IMG/VR virus record: IMGVR_UViG_3300032087_001767
Coordinates: 1 to 20,961 of that record
Length of the DNA: 20,961 nucleotides
Direction: 5' to 3' (one strand)
Source: a virus
Part shown: positions 1 through 6,715 of the stretch, in pieces
Position numbering within the stretch: the stretch's first letter is position 1
Layout of the letters: the number at the start of each line of letters is the position of its first letter
Notes under the pieces: generated by a model
Seen by the model: only the letters and a program-made list of their open reading frames with translations
Database searches by the model: none
What the model was told of the DNA's origin: nothing
Made by a program: the position numbers and the translations under genes

Positions 1-10
1 ATAGAAAATT

Positions 11-2434
11 ATGGCTGAGTCAGTTGTAAAGAGTTATTTTCCTAGCCAAGTAGCTAGTGATTTAGAAAAAGTAAGTTCAGAATACGGGCTTAAGGTTGCG
101 AAAGCAATAGAAGATGAGTGGTTTAAAAGAGATGGTGGTGTATACCGTTTTCACAGCAACCAAGAAACATTTCACAATAGAAGACAATATGCTAGAGGCG
201 AGCAGTCTATACAGAAATACAAAGATGAGTTATCTATCAATGGAGACTTGTCATACTTAAACCTAGACTGGAAGCCAGTACCTATTATACCTAAGTTTGT
301 TGATATCGTTGTAAACGGTATATCAGAAAGAACATACGACGTTAAAGCGTTTGCACAAGACCCGTATGGTGTATCCAAGCGAACACAGTACATGGAGTCT
401 GTGCTTAGAGACATGCAGACCAGAGAATTATCTGATTTTGCAGAAGAAGCTTTTGGTGTTAGCTTATACGAAAACCCAAAGCAAACACTACCTGATAGCA
501 CTGAAGAGCTAGAACTACACATGCAGTTGAGCTACAAGCAAGGCGTTGAGATCGCAGAAGAGCAAGCTATCAGAACCATACTAGAAGACAATAAGTATGA
601 AAACATAAGAAAAAGGCTCAACTATGATCTCACTGTTCTTGGTATGGCTTGCGTTAAAAACACATTTAACAAGTCAGAAGGTATTAAAGTAGAGTACGTT
701 GATCCATCTGCATTGGTATATTCTTTCTCAGAGTCTCCGTACTTTGATGACTTATACTACGTCGGTGAGGTTAAGAACGTACCGGTAAACGAATTAAAAA
801 AGCAGTTTCCAGAGTTAACTGATGACCAGTTAGAAAATATCATGAAGAAGAGTATTTATGATAGGGGTCACTACAGTAACTCACCTAGAAACAACCACAC
901 TATTGACGCTAACACTGTTCAGGTTTTGTATTTCAACTACAAGACCTATATGAACGAGGTGTATAAGGTTAAGGAGACTGCTACAGGTGCTAGCAAGATT
1001 ATATTGAAAGACGACCAGTTTAACCCACCAGCAGATCTGCAGGGTGAGTTTGGTAGAGTTTCAAGATCGCTAGAGGTATTATACGAAGGTGCATTAATAC
1101 TTGGTACAGACATACTACTCAAGTGGGAGTTGGCTAAGAACATGATGAGACCAAAGAGTGATGATACTAAGGTTAAAATGAACTACAACCTTGTAGCACC
1201 TAGAATGTACCAAGGGCGTATCGAGTCTTTGGTGTCAAGAATCACTGGGTTTGCTGATATGATACAGCTTACACACTTGAAACTACAACAAGTGCTGACC
1301 CGTATGGTACCAGATGGTATATACATCGATGCTGATGGTCTAGCTGAAATTGATCTTGGCAACGGTACGAATTACAACCCGCACGAAGCATTAAATATGT
1401 TCTTCCAAACGGGTAGTATCATAGGTAGATCGTTTACTTCAGAGGGTGATATGAACCCTGGTAAAGTGCCTATACAAGAGGTTACATCTGGCGCTGGTGG
1501 TCAGAAAATACAAGCTTTGATTAGCACGTACAACTACTACTTACAGATGATCCGTGATGTTACGGGTCTGAACGAAGCTAGAGATGGTTCTATGCCTGAT
1601 AAGCACGCTTTAGTTGGTGTACAAAAACTAGCCGCGGCTAACTCTAACACAGCGACTAGACACATACTACAGTCTAGCTTGTTCTTAACAGCTGAGCTTG
1701 CTGAAGGTATATCGCTAATGATTTCAGATGTAATCGAGTTCTCACCGATGAAAGATGCGTTGATAAACAAGATCGGAGCGCACAAGACTGAGATTATAGG
1801 TGAGTTGTCTGACCTACACTTGCATGATTTTGGTATATTTATAGAACTAGCGCCTGATGAGGAAGAAAAGCAGATGCTAGAAAACAATATACAACAAGCA
1901 TTGGCTCAGCAGTCTATAAACTTAGAAGACGCTATTGATATTAGAGATATTAAAAACGTCAAGCTAGCAAATCAATTGCTTAAACTACGTAGACGCAAGA
2001 AAGAAGAGAAAGACCAGATGATGGCTCAGCAGAACATGCAAGCACAAGCACAAGCAAATGCTCAGACGCAACAAGCTGTAGCACAAGCTGAAGCTCAGAA
2101 ACAACAGGTTATTTCTCAAGGTAAAGCGCAGTTAGCTCAGCTACAGTCTCAATTAGACCTGAAGAAAATGCAGACAGAAGCTAAGATTAAGAAGGAATTA
2201 ATGGCTAAAGAGTTTGAGTACAACATGCAGTTGAGAGGTGTAGATGCTAATGCTCAGAAGAAAAACGAAGAGTACAAAGAAGACCGTAAGGATAAGAGAA
2301 CCAAAATACAAGCCACACAACAGAGCGAGTTGATAGAGCAAAGACAAAAGGGTAAACCACCTAAAGACTTTGAATCATCTGGAAACGACACGCTTACAGG
2401 GGATTTTGGATTAGGTTATTTTGAACCTAGGTAA
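11..2434 (+). CDS. Portal protein
   Basis: This is very likely the portal, the dodecameric ring at one capsid vertex through which DNA is packaged and ejected and onto which the neck is built. It has 807 residues, longer than T7 gp8 (about 536) but in the range I recall for crAss-like and related marine phage portals. Seen: an N-terminal alpha/beta body with VDIVVNGISERTYDVKAFAQ near residue 98, a central segment (about 395-440) rich in helices, and GLNEARDGS at 519-527 followed by a long helical stretch suited to the stem/wing. From about residue 668 the chain is Gln/Ala-rich and then charged (KKEL, EDRKDKRTK), predicting a long coiled coil, probably the C-terminal barrel inside the head. 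It ends in an aromatic tail (GLGYFEPR). The start lies behind an A/T-rich leader without Shine-Dalgarno. The scaffold and capsid genes follow directly, which supports the role. Identification is from remembered family pattern and synteny, not from a search. Confidence 0.88.
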   Translation: MAESVVKSYFPSQVASDLEKVSSEYGLKVAKAIEDEWFKRDGGVYRFHSNQETFHNRRQYARGEQSIQKYKDELSINGDLSYLNLDWKPVPIIPKFVDIVVNGISERTYDVKAFAQDPYGVSKRTQYMESVLRDMQTRELSDFAEEAFGVSLYENPKQTLPDSTEELELHMQLSYKQGVEIAEEQAIRTILEDNKYENIRKRLNYDLTVLGMACVKNTFNKSEGIKVEYVDPSALVYSFSESPYFDDLYYVGEVKNVPVNELKKQFPELTDDQLENIMKKSIYDRGHYSNSPRNNHTIDANTVQVLYFNYKTYMNEVYKVKETATGASKIILKDDQFNPPADLQGEFGRVSRSLEVLYEGALILGTDILLKWELAKNMMRPKSDDTKVKMNYNLVAPRMYQGRIESLVSRITGFADMIQLTHLKLQQVLTRMVPDGIYIDADGLAEIDLGNGTNYNPHEALNMFFQTGSIIGRSFTSEGDMNPGKVPIQEVTSGAGGQKIQALISTYNYYLQMIRDVTGLNEARDGSMPDKHALVGVQKLAAANSNTATRHILQSSLFLTAELAEGISLMISDVIEFSPMKDALINKIGAHKTEIIGELSDLHLHDFGIFIELAPDEEEKQMLENNIQQALAQQSINLEDAIDIRDIKNVKLANQLLKLRRRKKEEKDQMMAQQNMQAQAQANAQTQQAVAQAEAQKQQVISQGKAQLAQLQSQLDLKKMQTEAKIKKELMAKEFEYNMQLRGVDANAQKKNEEYKEDRKDKRTKIQATQQSELIEQRQKGKPPKDFESSGNDTLTGDFGLGYFEPR

Positions 2435-2470
2435 TATAACTAATAGTATCTTTTAATATTTTATTTAGAC

Positions 2471-3682
2471 ATGGAAGAAGAAAACATGGTAAGCCAGGAA
2501 GAAAAAGTCCAGGCTACTACCGAAGATGACGGTGTCATCAAGGTTGATTTAAGAAACTTTAAACAAGAACAAGATGGCGTATCAAGCGAAAATGCCGAAG
2601 AAACCGGGGTGCGGATGTCCGACGATGAATTGTCAGTGTCAAGCGACACCACAACCAGTAACACAGACAGCGACGAGCCCAGCGAAGTACGGGAAGTCAC
2701 CAGCGAAGATGAGTCCGTACAAAATGACGGAGAGCCCGTTGAAGAAGTACGGGTGCTCGAGGAAGTAGTAGACGAGGAGGAACCCGTAGAAACTATTTCT
2801 GAAAACGTTGATGTAGAACCACCTACAGAAGCAGAAGAGCAAAAGGTAAACATTGAATTACCTGAAAACATCGAGAAACTGGTTGAGTTCATGAACGAAA
2901 CTGGTGGAACGCTTGAGGATTACGTTAGATTAAACCAAGATGTAAATGCTCTAGACGAGCAGAGCTTGGTGAAAGAATATTACAAGGTGACTAAACCACA
3001 CCTTGACGACGATGAAATTAATTTCTTGATCGAAGACAGTTATTCGTTTAACGAAGAGATGGATGACGAGAGAGATATTAAACGTAAAAAACTACTCTAC
3101 AAAGAAGAAGTTCAACGTGCTAAGGATCACTTGAACAATATGAAGAGCAAGTATTACGATGAGATTAAAGCTGGTAGTAGGTTAACGCCTGATCAGCAAA
3201 AAGCGGTTGATTTTTTCAATCGTTACCAGAAAGAAAATGAGGAATCATCAAAGCTAGTTGAAAAACAACAATCGGTTTTTAGAAATAAAACTGCTCAAGT
3301 CTTTAATGAAAAGTTCAAAGGTTTTGAATATAATGTTGGGGACAAGAAGTACCGATTTAACGTTAAAGACGCTAGTAAGGTAAAGGATGAACAGAGCGAC
3401 CTTAGTAATTTTACCAAAAAGTTTTTGGGTGAAGACAATACTATAGGAGACGCAAAGGGATATCACAAAGCCTTGTTTACGGCAATGAACGCAGATGCCG
3501 TAGCTAACCACTTCTACCAACAGGGTAGAGCTGACGCGATGAAAGAAAGCAGTCAACGTTCTAAGAATGTTGATATGAGTCCTAGAGGTACTCATGAGCA
3601 GACAACTCAAGTTGGCGGCTTCAAGGTAAGAGCGATTAGTGGTGATGATTCTGGTAGACTGCGTGTGAAAATTAGAAAATAA
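2471..3682 (+). CDS. Capsid scaffolding protein
   Basis: A 403-residue protein between portal and major capsid genes, the usual place for a scaffold that fills the procapsid and is lost at maturation. Residues 1-125 are extremely acidic and low in complexity (Glu, Asp, Ser, Thr, Val). Residues about 128-260 are helical and charged (NIELPENIEKLVEFM at about 127-141, then LEDYVRLNQD to 158). The C-terminus is basic and helix-forming (HFYQQGRADAMKE, then KVRAISGDDSGRLRVKIRK), the expected capsid-binding end. ATG 2471 was chosen because it follows the portal stop by 36 A/T-rich bases; ATG 2486 in the same frame is an alternative. Codons for residues 35-99 use CGG, CCC and TCC and avoid third-position T, unlike the rest of the gene; a second gene appears to lie in the +1 frame there. 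The function is inferred from position and composition; no enzymatic motif is visible. Confidence 0.8.
   Translation: MEEENMVSQEEKVQATTEDDGVIKVDLRNFKQEQDGVSSENAEETGVRMSDDELSVSSDTTTSNTDSDEPSEVREVTSEDESVQNDGEPVEEVRVLEEVVDEEEPVETISENVDVEPPTEAEEQKVNIELPENIEKLVEFMNETGGTLEDYVRLNQDVNALDEQSLVKEYYKVTKPHLDDDEINFLIEDSYSFNEEMDDERDIKRKKLLYKEEVQRAKDHLNNMKSKYYDEIKAGSRLTPDQQKAVDFFNRYQKENEESSKLVEKQQSVFRNKTAQVFNEKFKGFEYNVGDKKYRFNVKDASKVKDEQSDLSNFTKKFLGEDNTIGDAKGYHKALFTAMNADAVANHFYQQGRADAMKESSQRSKNVDMSPRGTHEQTTQVGGFKVRAISGDDSGRLRVKIRK
2574..2768 (+). CDS. Overprinted small basic SPxK/cysteine protein (candidate)
   Basis: A 64-residue reading frame wholly inside the scaffold gene, shifted +1. It starts at an ATG after TTTAAACAAGAACAAG, the same kind of A-rich leader as the accepted genes; the frame is open upstream only back to a TAA at 2550. 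The product is strongly basic (10 Lys and 1 Arg against 1 Glu). Two parts are visible: an N-terminal cysteine cluster C13-x-C15-x4-C20-x-C22, and a C-terminal run of four S-P-x-K motifs (35-38, 42-45, 47-50, 54-57) with KYG repeated at 38-40 and 58-60 and a last Cys at 61. SPKK-type motifs in histone H1 and related proteins bind the minor groove of A/T-rich DNA, so DNA binding or condensation is possible, but this is inference. Against chance: chance +1 frames elsewhere in this T-rich-wobble sequence are hydrophobic, this one is not, and scaffold wobble positions are distorted here. It could still be a by-product of an acidic low-complexity tract. Confidence 0.5.
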   Translation: MAYQAKMPKKPGCGCPTMNCQCQATPQPVTQTATSPAKYGKSPAKMSPYKMTESPLKKYGCSRK

Positions 3683-3701
3683 ACTTTAAACGATTTAAAA
3701 C

Positions 3702-5123
3702 ATGAGTTTTGCATCACAGGGGGCGTACCCAGCAGGGTTGACTCCGTCTCCAACTAAAACATTGTTCGATAAGAACTACTTGTCTATTGCAGACAATGAT
3801 TTTAACTTCACCAAGCAATTCTTGCCTGAAGTTTACGAAAAAGAAGTAGAGCGCTACGGTAACAGATCTATCTCATCTTTCTTGAGAATGGTTGGTGCTG
3901 AAATGCCAATGGCTTCTGACGAAGTTGTATGGACAGAACAAGGCCGTTTGCACGTTGCTTACAACGACGCGGTTATTGCTACTGCCAACGACGCGACTGA
4001 CAACACCATCAACATCACTGGTCACGCTATCCGCGCTAACCAAACTATCATCGTTGCTGTAGGTGTTACTACTGTACGTGCTTTCGTTAAGTCTGTTTCT
4101 ACTAACAGCATCGAAGCATACCCATACGACAGCGACACTTGGCCAGCTGCTTTCGTTGCTTCTGGTACTAACCCAGACTTGAAAGTATTTGTATTTGGTT
4201 CTGAGTTTGGTAAAGGTGCTGCAGGAATGTCTGGATCTATCGATGCAGGGTTCCAAAAGTTCAGCAACTCTCCTATCATCATGAAAGACAAATACAACAT
4301 CAACGGTTCTGACACTGCTCAGATCGGTTGGGTTGAGGTTACTTCTGAGTTGGGTACTTCTGGTTACCTATGGTACTTGAAGTCTGAGCACGAAACACGT
4401 CTACGTTTCGAAGACTACTTGGAAATGACTATGGTAGAAGCTGAAAAAGTAACTGCTAGCTCTGGTATCTCTGATGCTTCTGGTGCTACAGTACGTGGTA
4501 CTGAAGGTTTGTTCGCGGCTGTTGAGTCTCGCGGTCTTCAGTTCAACGATCACGACTTTAACAACGGTACTGGTTTGACTGGTTTGGCTGAGTTTGACTT
4601 GGTTCTTCAAGAGCTTGACAAGCAAGGTGCTATTGAAGAGAACATGCTTTTCTTAGATCGTGGTACTGCTTTGGCAATTGACAACATGTTGGCTCGCGCT
4701 AACTCTTACGGAACTGGTGGTACTTCTTACGGAGTATTCGAAAACAGCGAAGACATGGCATTGAACTTGGGCTTCTCTGGTTTCCGTCGTGGTTCTTACG
4801 ATTTCTACAAAACTGACTGGAAATACTTGAATGACGCTGCAACTCGTGGGTTGACTGGTGACATCGATGGTATCTTGGTTCCAGCAGGTGTTTCTACTGT
4901 ATACGACCAAACATTGGGTAAAAACATCCAGCGTCCATTCTTGCACGTTCGTTACCGCGCTTCTGAAGCTGACGATCGTCGCATGAAGTCTTGGATCACT
5001 GGTTCTGTTGGTGGTAACTACACTAGCGACATTGATGAAATGAACGTACACATGCTTTCTGAAAGATGTTTGTGTGTTCAAGGTGCGAACAACTTCGTAT
5101 TGTTCAAAGACACTACTGTCTAA
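3702..5123 (+). CDS. Major capsid protein
   Basis: The 473-residue major head protein, expected to adopt the HK97 fold. It follows the scaffold directly and has the strongest expression-type codon bias in the window: Ile is only ATC or ATT (no ATA found), Arg is mostly CGT/CGC with three AGA, and Leu is mostly TTG, whereas neighbours rely on ATA, AGA and CTA/TTA. Seen: an N-terminal arm (residues 1-60, ending FLRMVGAEMP), a Thr/Val/Ala-rich beta domain around 80-165, then IIMKDKYNINGSD and QIGWVEVTSE, a pattern I remember from crAss-like and related marine capsid proteins, and a C-terminal ERCLCVQGANNFVLF strand. No insertion Ig-like domain is evident and no protease cleavage site can be identified. 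A strong terminator lies 15 bases after the stop, which would isolate its high-level transcription from the genes below. The call rests on position, codon bias, length and remembered motifs. Confidence 0.9.
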   Translation: MSFASQGAYPAGLTPSPTKTLFDKNYLSIADNDFNFTKQFLPEVYEKEVERYGNRSISSFLRMVGAEMPMASDEVVWTEQGRLHVAYNDAVIATANDATDNTINITGHAIRANQTIIVAVGVTTVRAFVKSVSTNSIEAYPYDSDTWPAAFVASGTNPDLKVFVFGSEFGKGAAGMSGSIDAGFQKFSNSPIIMKDKYNINGSDTAQIGWVEVTSELGTSGYLWYLKSEHETRLRFEDYLEMTMVEAEKVTASSGISDASGATVRGTEGLFAAVESRGLQFNDHDFNNGTGLTGLAEFDLVLQELDKQGAIEENMLFLDRGTALAIDNMLARANSYGTGGTSYGVFENSEDMALNLGFSGFRRGSYDFYKTDWKYLNDAATRGLTGDIDGILVPAGVSTVYDQTLGKNIQRPFLHVRYRASEADDRRMKSWITGSVGGNYTSDIDEMNVHMLSERCLCVQGANNFVLFKDTTV

Positions 5124-5137
5124 ACAGTAAAACAAAT

Positions 5138-5186
5138 GTAAGTCTTGCCCTCGTCCTTGTGACGGGGGTAATTCTTACTCTTTTTT
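5138..5186 (+). terminator. Strong Rho-independent terminator after the capsid gene
   Basis: The left arm 5138-5155 (GTAAGTCTTGCCCTCGTC) pairs with the right arm 5161-5178 (GACGGGGGTAATTCTTAC) around a 5-base loop CTTGT. By hand I count 16 pairs, two of them G-T, with one 2-base internal mismatch. The stem is followed at once by TC and six T residues (5181-5186). It begins 15 bases after the capsid stop and ends 14 bases before the next start. This is the canonical layout of an intrinsic terminator and would cap the abundant capsid transcript, or act as a partial stop that lowers expression of the neck and tail genes. Confidence 0.88.
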
Positions 5187-5199
5187 ATATAATTATATT

Positions 5200-5964
5200 A
5201 TGGCAACAAAAACTAAGCAACCAGCTACTAGCTGGGAACTAAAAGATCGTGTGTACTATCTTATCGGTAACAAGCAACCAATTGTTATGACGTTACCATC
5301 AAGACACACTGAAAAAAGACCACTACTCTGGTTTGACGAAGAAAAAGGATACCAGAGAGAACTAAGGTACGCTACTAATATGCGTTCACCTTTTGCAGAT
5401 GAGCAAGAAGGTCCAGTGACCCTGGCTCATATTATTTTTAGAGACGGTACACTAGTTGTACCAAAGCAACAGCAAGCTCTTCAAAAACTTCTTTCATTAT
5501 ATCACCCTTTGAAAGATAGACTGTACGCTGAGTTTGATGCTGTTAAAGAAGCTGTAGATGAATTAGACTACATTGAAGCAGAGCTAAACGCATTGAATTT
5601 AGCGGCCTCTATGGAGATCGATGATGCTGAAGCGATACTACGTGTTGAGTACGGTTCTAAAGTCAACGAGATGACGTCTAAGGAACTCAAGCGTGACATT
5701 ATGGTGTTTGCTAAGAGAAACCCAGGTTTGTTCATCGAGCTAGCGCAAGATGAAAACGTTCAGATCAGAAACTTTGGTATTAAAGCTGTAGAAGCTGGTA
5801 TCATTAAATTAGCTGATGATCAAAGAACATTTAACTGGGCAAGTAATGGCCGTAAAATCATGACAGTGCCGTTTGATGAAAATCCATATTCAGCACTAGC
5901 AGCCTTCTTTAAAACTGATGATGGTATTGAGATTTACCAAAACATCGAAAAAAGGTTGAAATAA
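5200..5964 (+). CDS. Conserved-type virion-region protein of unknown function
   Basis: A 254-residue protein that I cannot assign a function. The first 100 residues look like a compact beta-rich domain (YYLIGNKQPIVMTLPSRH at about 19-36, LLWFDEEKGYQRELRYATN at 42-60, HIIFRDGTLVVPK at 77-89). Next comes a helical linker with HPLKDRL and a Glu/Asp/Ala-rich coiled-coil-like stretch (about 108-150), then a helical C-terminal half with KELKRDIMVFAKRNPG and a NPYSALAAFF motif near the end. There is no signal peptide, membrane segment or catalytic motif. The two-part layout resembles proteins I recall next to capsid genes in uncultured marine phages, where they are unannotated; a capsid accessory, head-completion or DNA-end protein would fit the position. 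It stands alone between two hairpins (5138-5186 and 5971-6003), so its dose may be set separately from both capsid and tail genes. The gene itself is not in doubt; the role is. Confidence 0.87.
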   Translation: MATKTKQPATSWELKDRVYYLIGNKQPIVMTLPSRHTEKRPLLWFDEEKGYQRELRYATNMRSPFADEQEGPVTLAHIIFRDGTLVVPKQQQALQKLLSLYHPLKDRLYAEFDAVKEAVDELDYIEAELNALNLAASMEIDDAEAILRVEYGSKVNEMTSKELKRDIMVFAKRNPGLFIELAQDENVQIRNFGIKAVEAGIIKLADDQRTFNWASNGRKIMTVPFDENPYSALAAFFKTDDGIEIYQNIEKRLK

Positions 5965-5970
5965 CAGTTG

Positions 5971-6003
5971 AGGGGGTGATTTATATTATAGGTCACCCCT
6001 TTT
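5971..6003 (+). terminator. Weak intrinsic terminator or attenuator hairpin
   Basis: The arms 5971-5979 (AGGGGGTGA) and 5993-6001 (TCACCCCTT) pair over 9 positions including one G-T pair, with a 13-base A/T loop. Only four T residues (6000-6003) follow, overlapping the stem base, so termination is probably partial. It begins 7 bases after the stop of the 254-residue gene and ends 17 bases before the next start. Confidence 0.55.
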
Positions 6004-6019
6004 AACAAACAATATAGAA

Positions 6020-6712
6020 ATGGCAATAAGCGTAGATACTGTATACCAAAGGGTACTAGCAATACTCAATAAAGAACAAAGAGGTTATGTAACGCCCGAG
6101 GAGTTCAACCTTTTTGCCAACCAAGCACAACTCGATATATTCGAGCAGTACTTTTATGATATAAATCAGTTTGGCAGAATACATGGTAATGATACCGAGT
6201 ACTCTGACATGCTTGATAATCTAAACGAGAAGATAAGTGAGTTTGAAAAATCAGCTACACTATCTTATTCAGCAAACCACTTTCAAGTACCAACTGACCT
6301 ATACAGAGTCGGTACTCTCATATATAACAACAGAGAGGTTGAAAGGGTTAACAAAAACGAATACTTGTACATACTACAGTCACCGATAGCTAAACCATCG
6401 GACTCAAGACCTATATACATTAAAGACACGAGCGGTTTTAAAGTATATGGCGCAAATGAGTTTGACAATACAAAGACCGTAAGTATCAATTACATAAAGA
6501 AACCAGCTAAGGTTATTTGGAACTATAACACTGTCGCTGGTAATGCTCAGTACAAAGCCACTGGTTCTCAGGACTTTGAGCTACACCCATCTGAAGAAAC
6601 AGATCTAGTCATAAATATACTAGCGTTGTGTGGTGTTGAAATTAGAGACTTGAGCTTGTATCAGCTAGCTGTTCAGGAAGATATTAGAGACACTCAAGAA
6701 GAAAAACAATAA
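6020..6712 (+). CDS. Neck / ring (head-tail connector) protein
   Basis: A 230-residue protein placed where phages encode proteins that ring the portal exit. Residues 1-55 form a helical start (VDTVYQRVLAILNKEQRGYV, then EEFNLFANQAQLDIFEQYFY), followed by a beta-rich middle (FQVPTDLYRVGTLIYNNREV near 89-108, RPIYIKDTSGFKVYG near 130-144, VSINYIKKPAKVIWNY near 155-170) and a helical end (ETDLVINILALCGVEIRDLSLY). This helix-beta-helix pattern matches adaptor and ring proteins, and I remember this N-terminal pattern from uncultured marine phage genomes. The following gene begins only 3 bases later after tandem stops TAA TAG, so the two are presumably co-translated and may form adjacent rings. A role equivalent to T7 gp11 or to a crAss-like ring protein is inferred from position and fold pattern, not proven. 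Confidence 0.68.
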   Translation: MAISVDTVYQRVLAILNKEQRGYVTPEEFNLFANQAQLDIFEQYFYDINQFGRIHGNDTEYSDMLDNLNEKISEFEKSATLSYSANHFQVPTDLYRVGTLIYNNREVERVNKNEYLYILQSPIAKPSDSRPIYIKDTSGFKVYGANEFDNTKTVSINYIKKPAKVIWNYNTVAGNAQYKATGSQDFELHPSEETDLVINILALCGVEIRDLSLYQLAVQEDIRDTQEEKQ

Positions 6713-6715
6713 TAG

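Noticed and set aside
2419-2454. TTTTG and TATCTTTT before the scaffold gene as a Bacteroidota-type promoter (TTTG / TAnnTTTG)
   Set aside because: The last G of the -7 box is missing and the 23-base spacing is too long; in A/T-rich sequence this match is expected by chance.
2461-2892. 143-codon antisense frame, extremely Ser/Thr-rich
   Set aside because: It is the reverse reading of the acidic Glu/Asp/Val tract of the scaffold; GAA/GAC reversed gives Ser/Phe codons. No leader, no motif, no neighbours on this strand.
5188-5193. TATAAT just after the terminator, a possible -10 promoter box
   Set aside because: It lies only 7 bases before ATG 5200, leaving almost no leader, has no matching upstream element outside the terminator stem, and Bacteroidota promoters use a different consensus.
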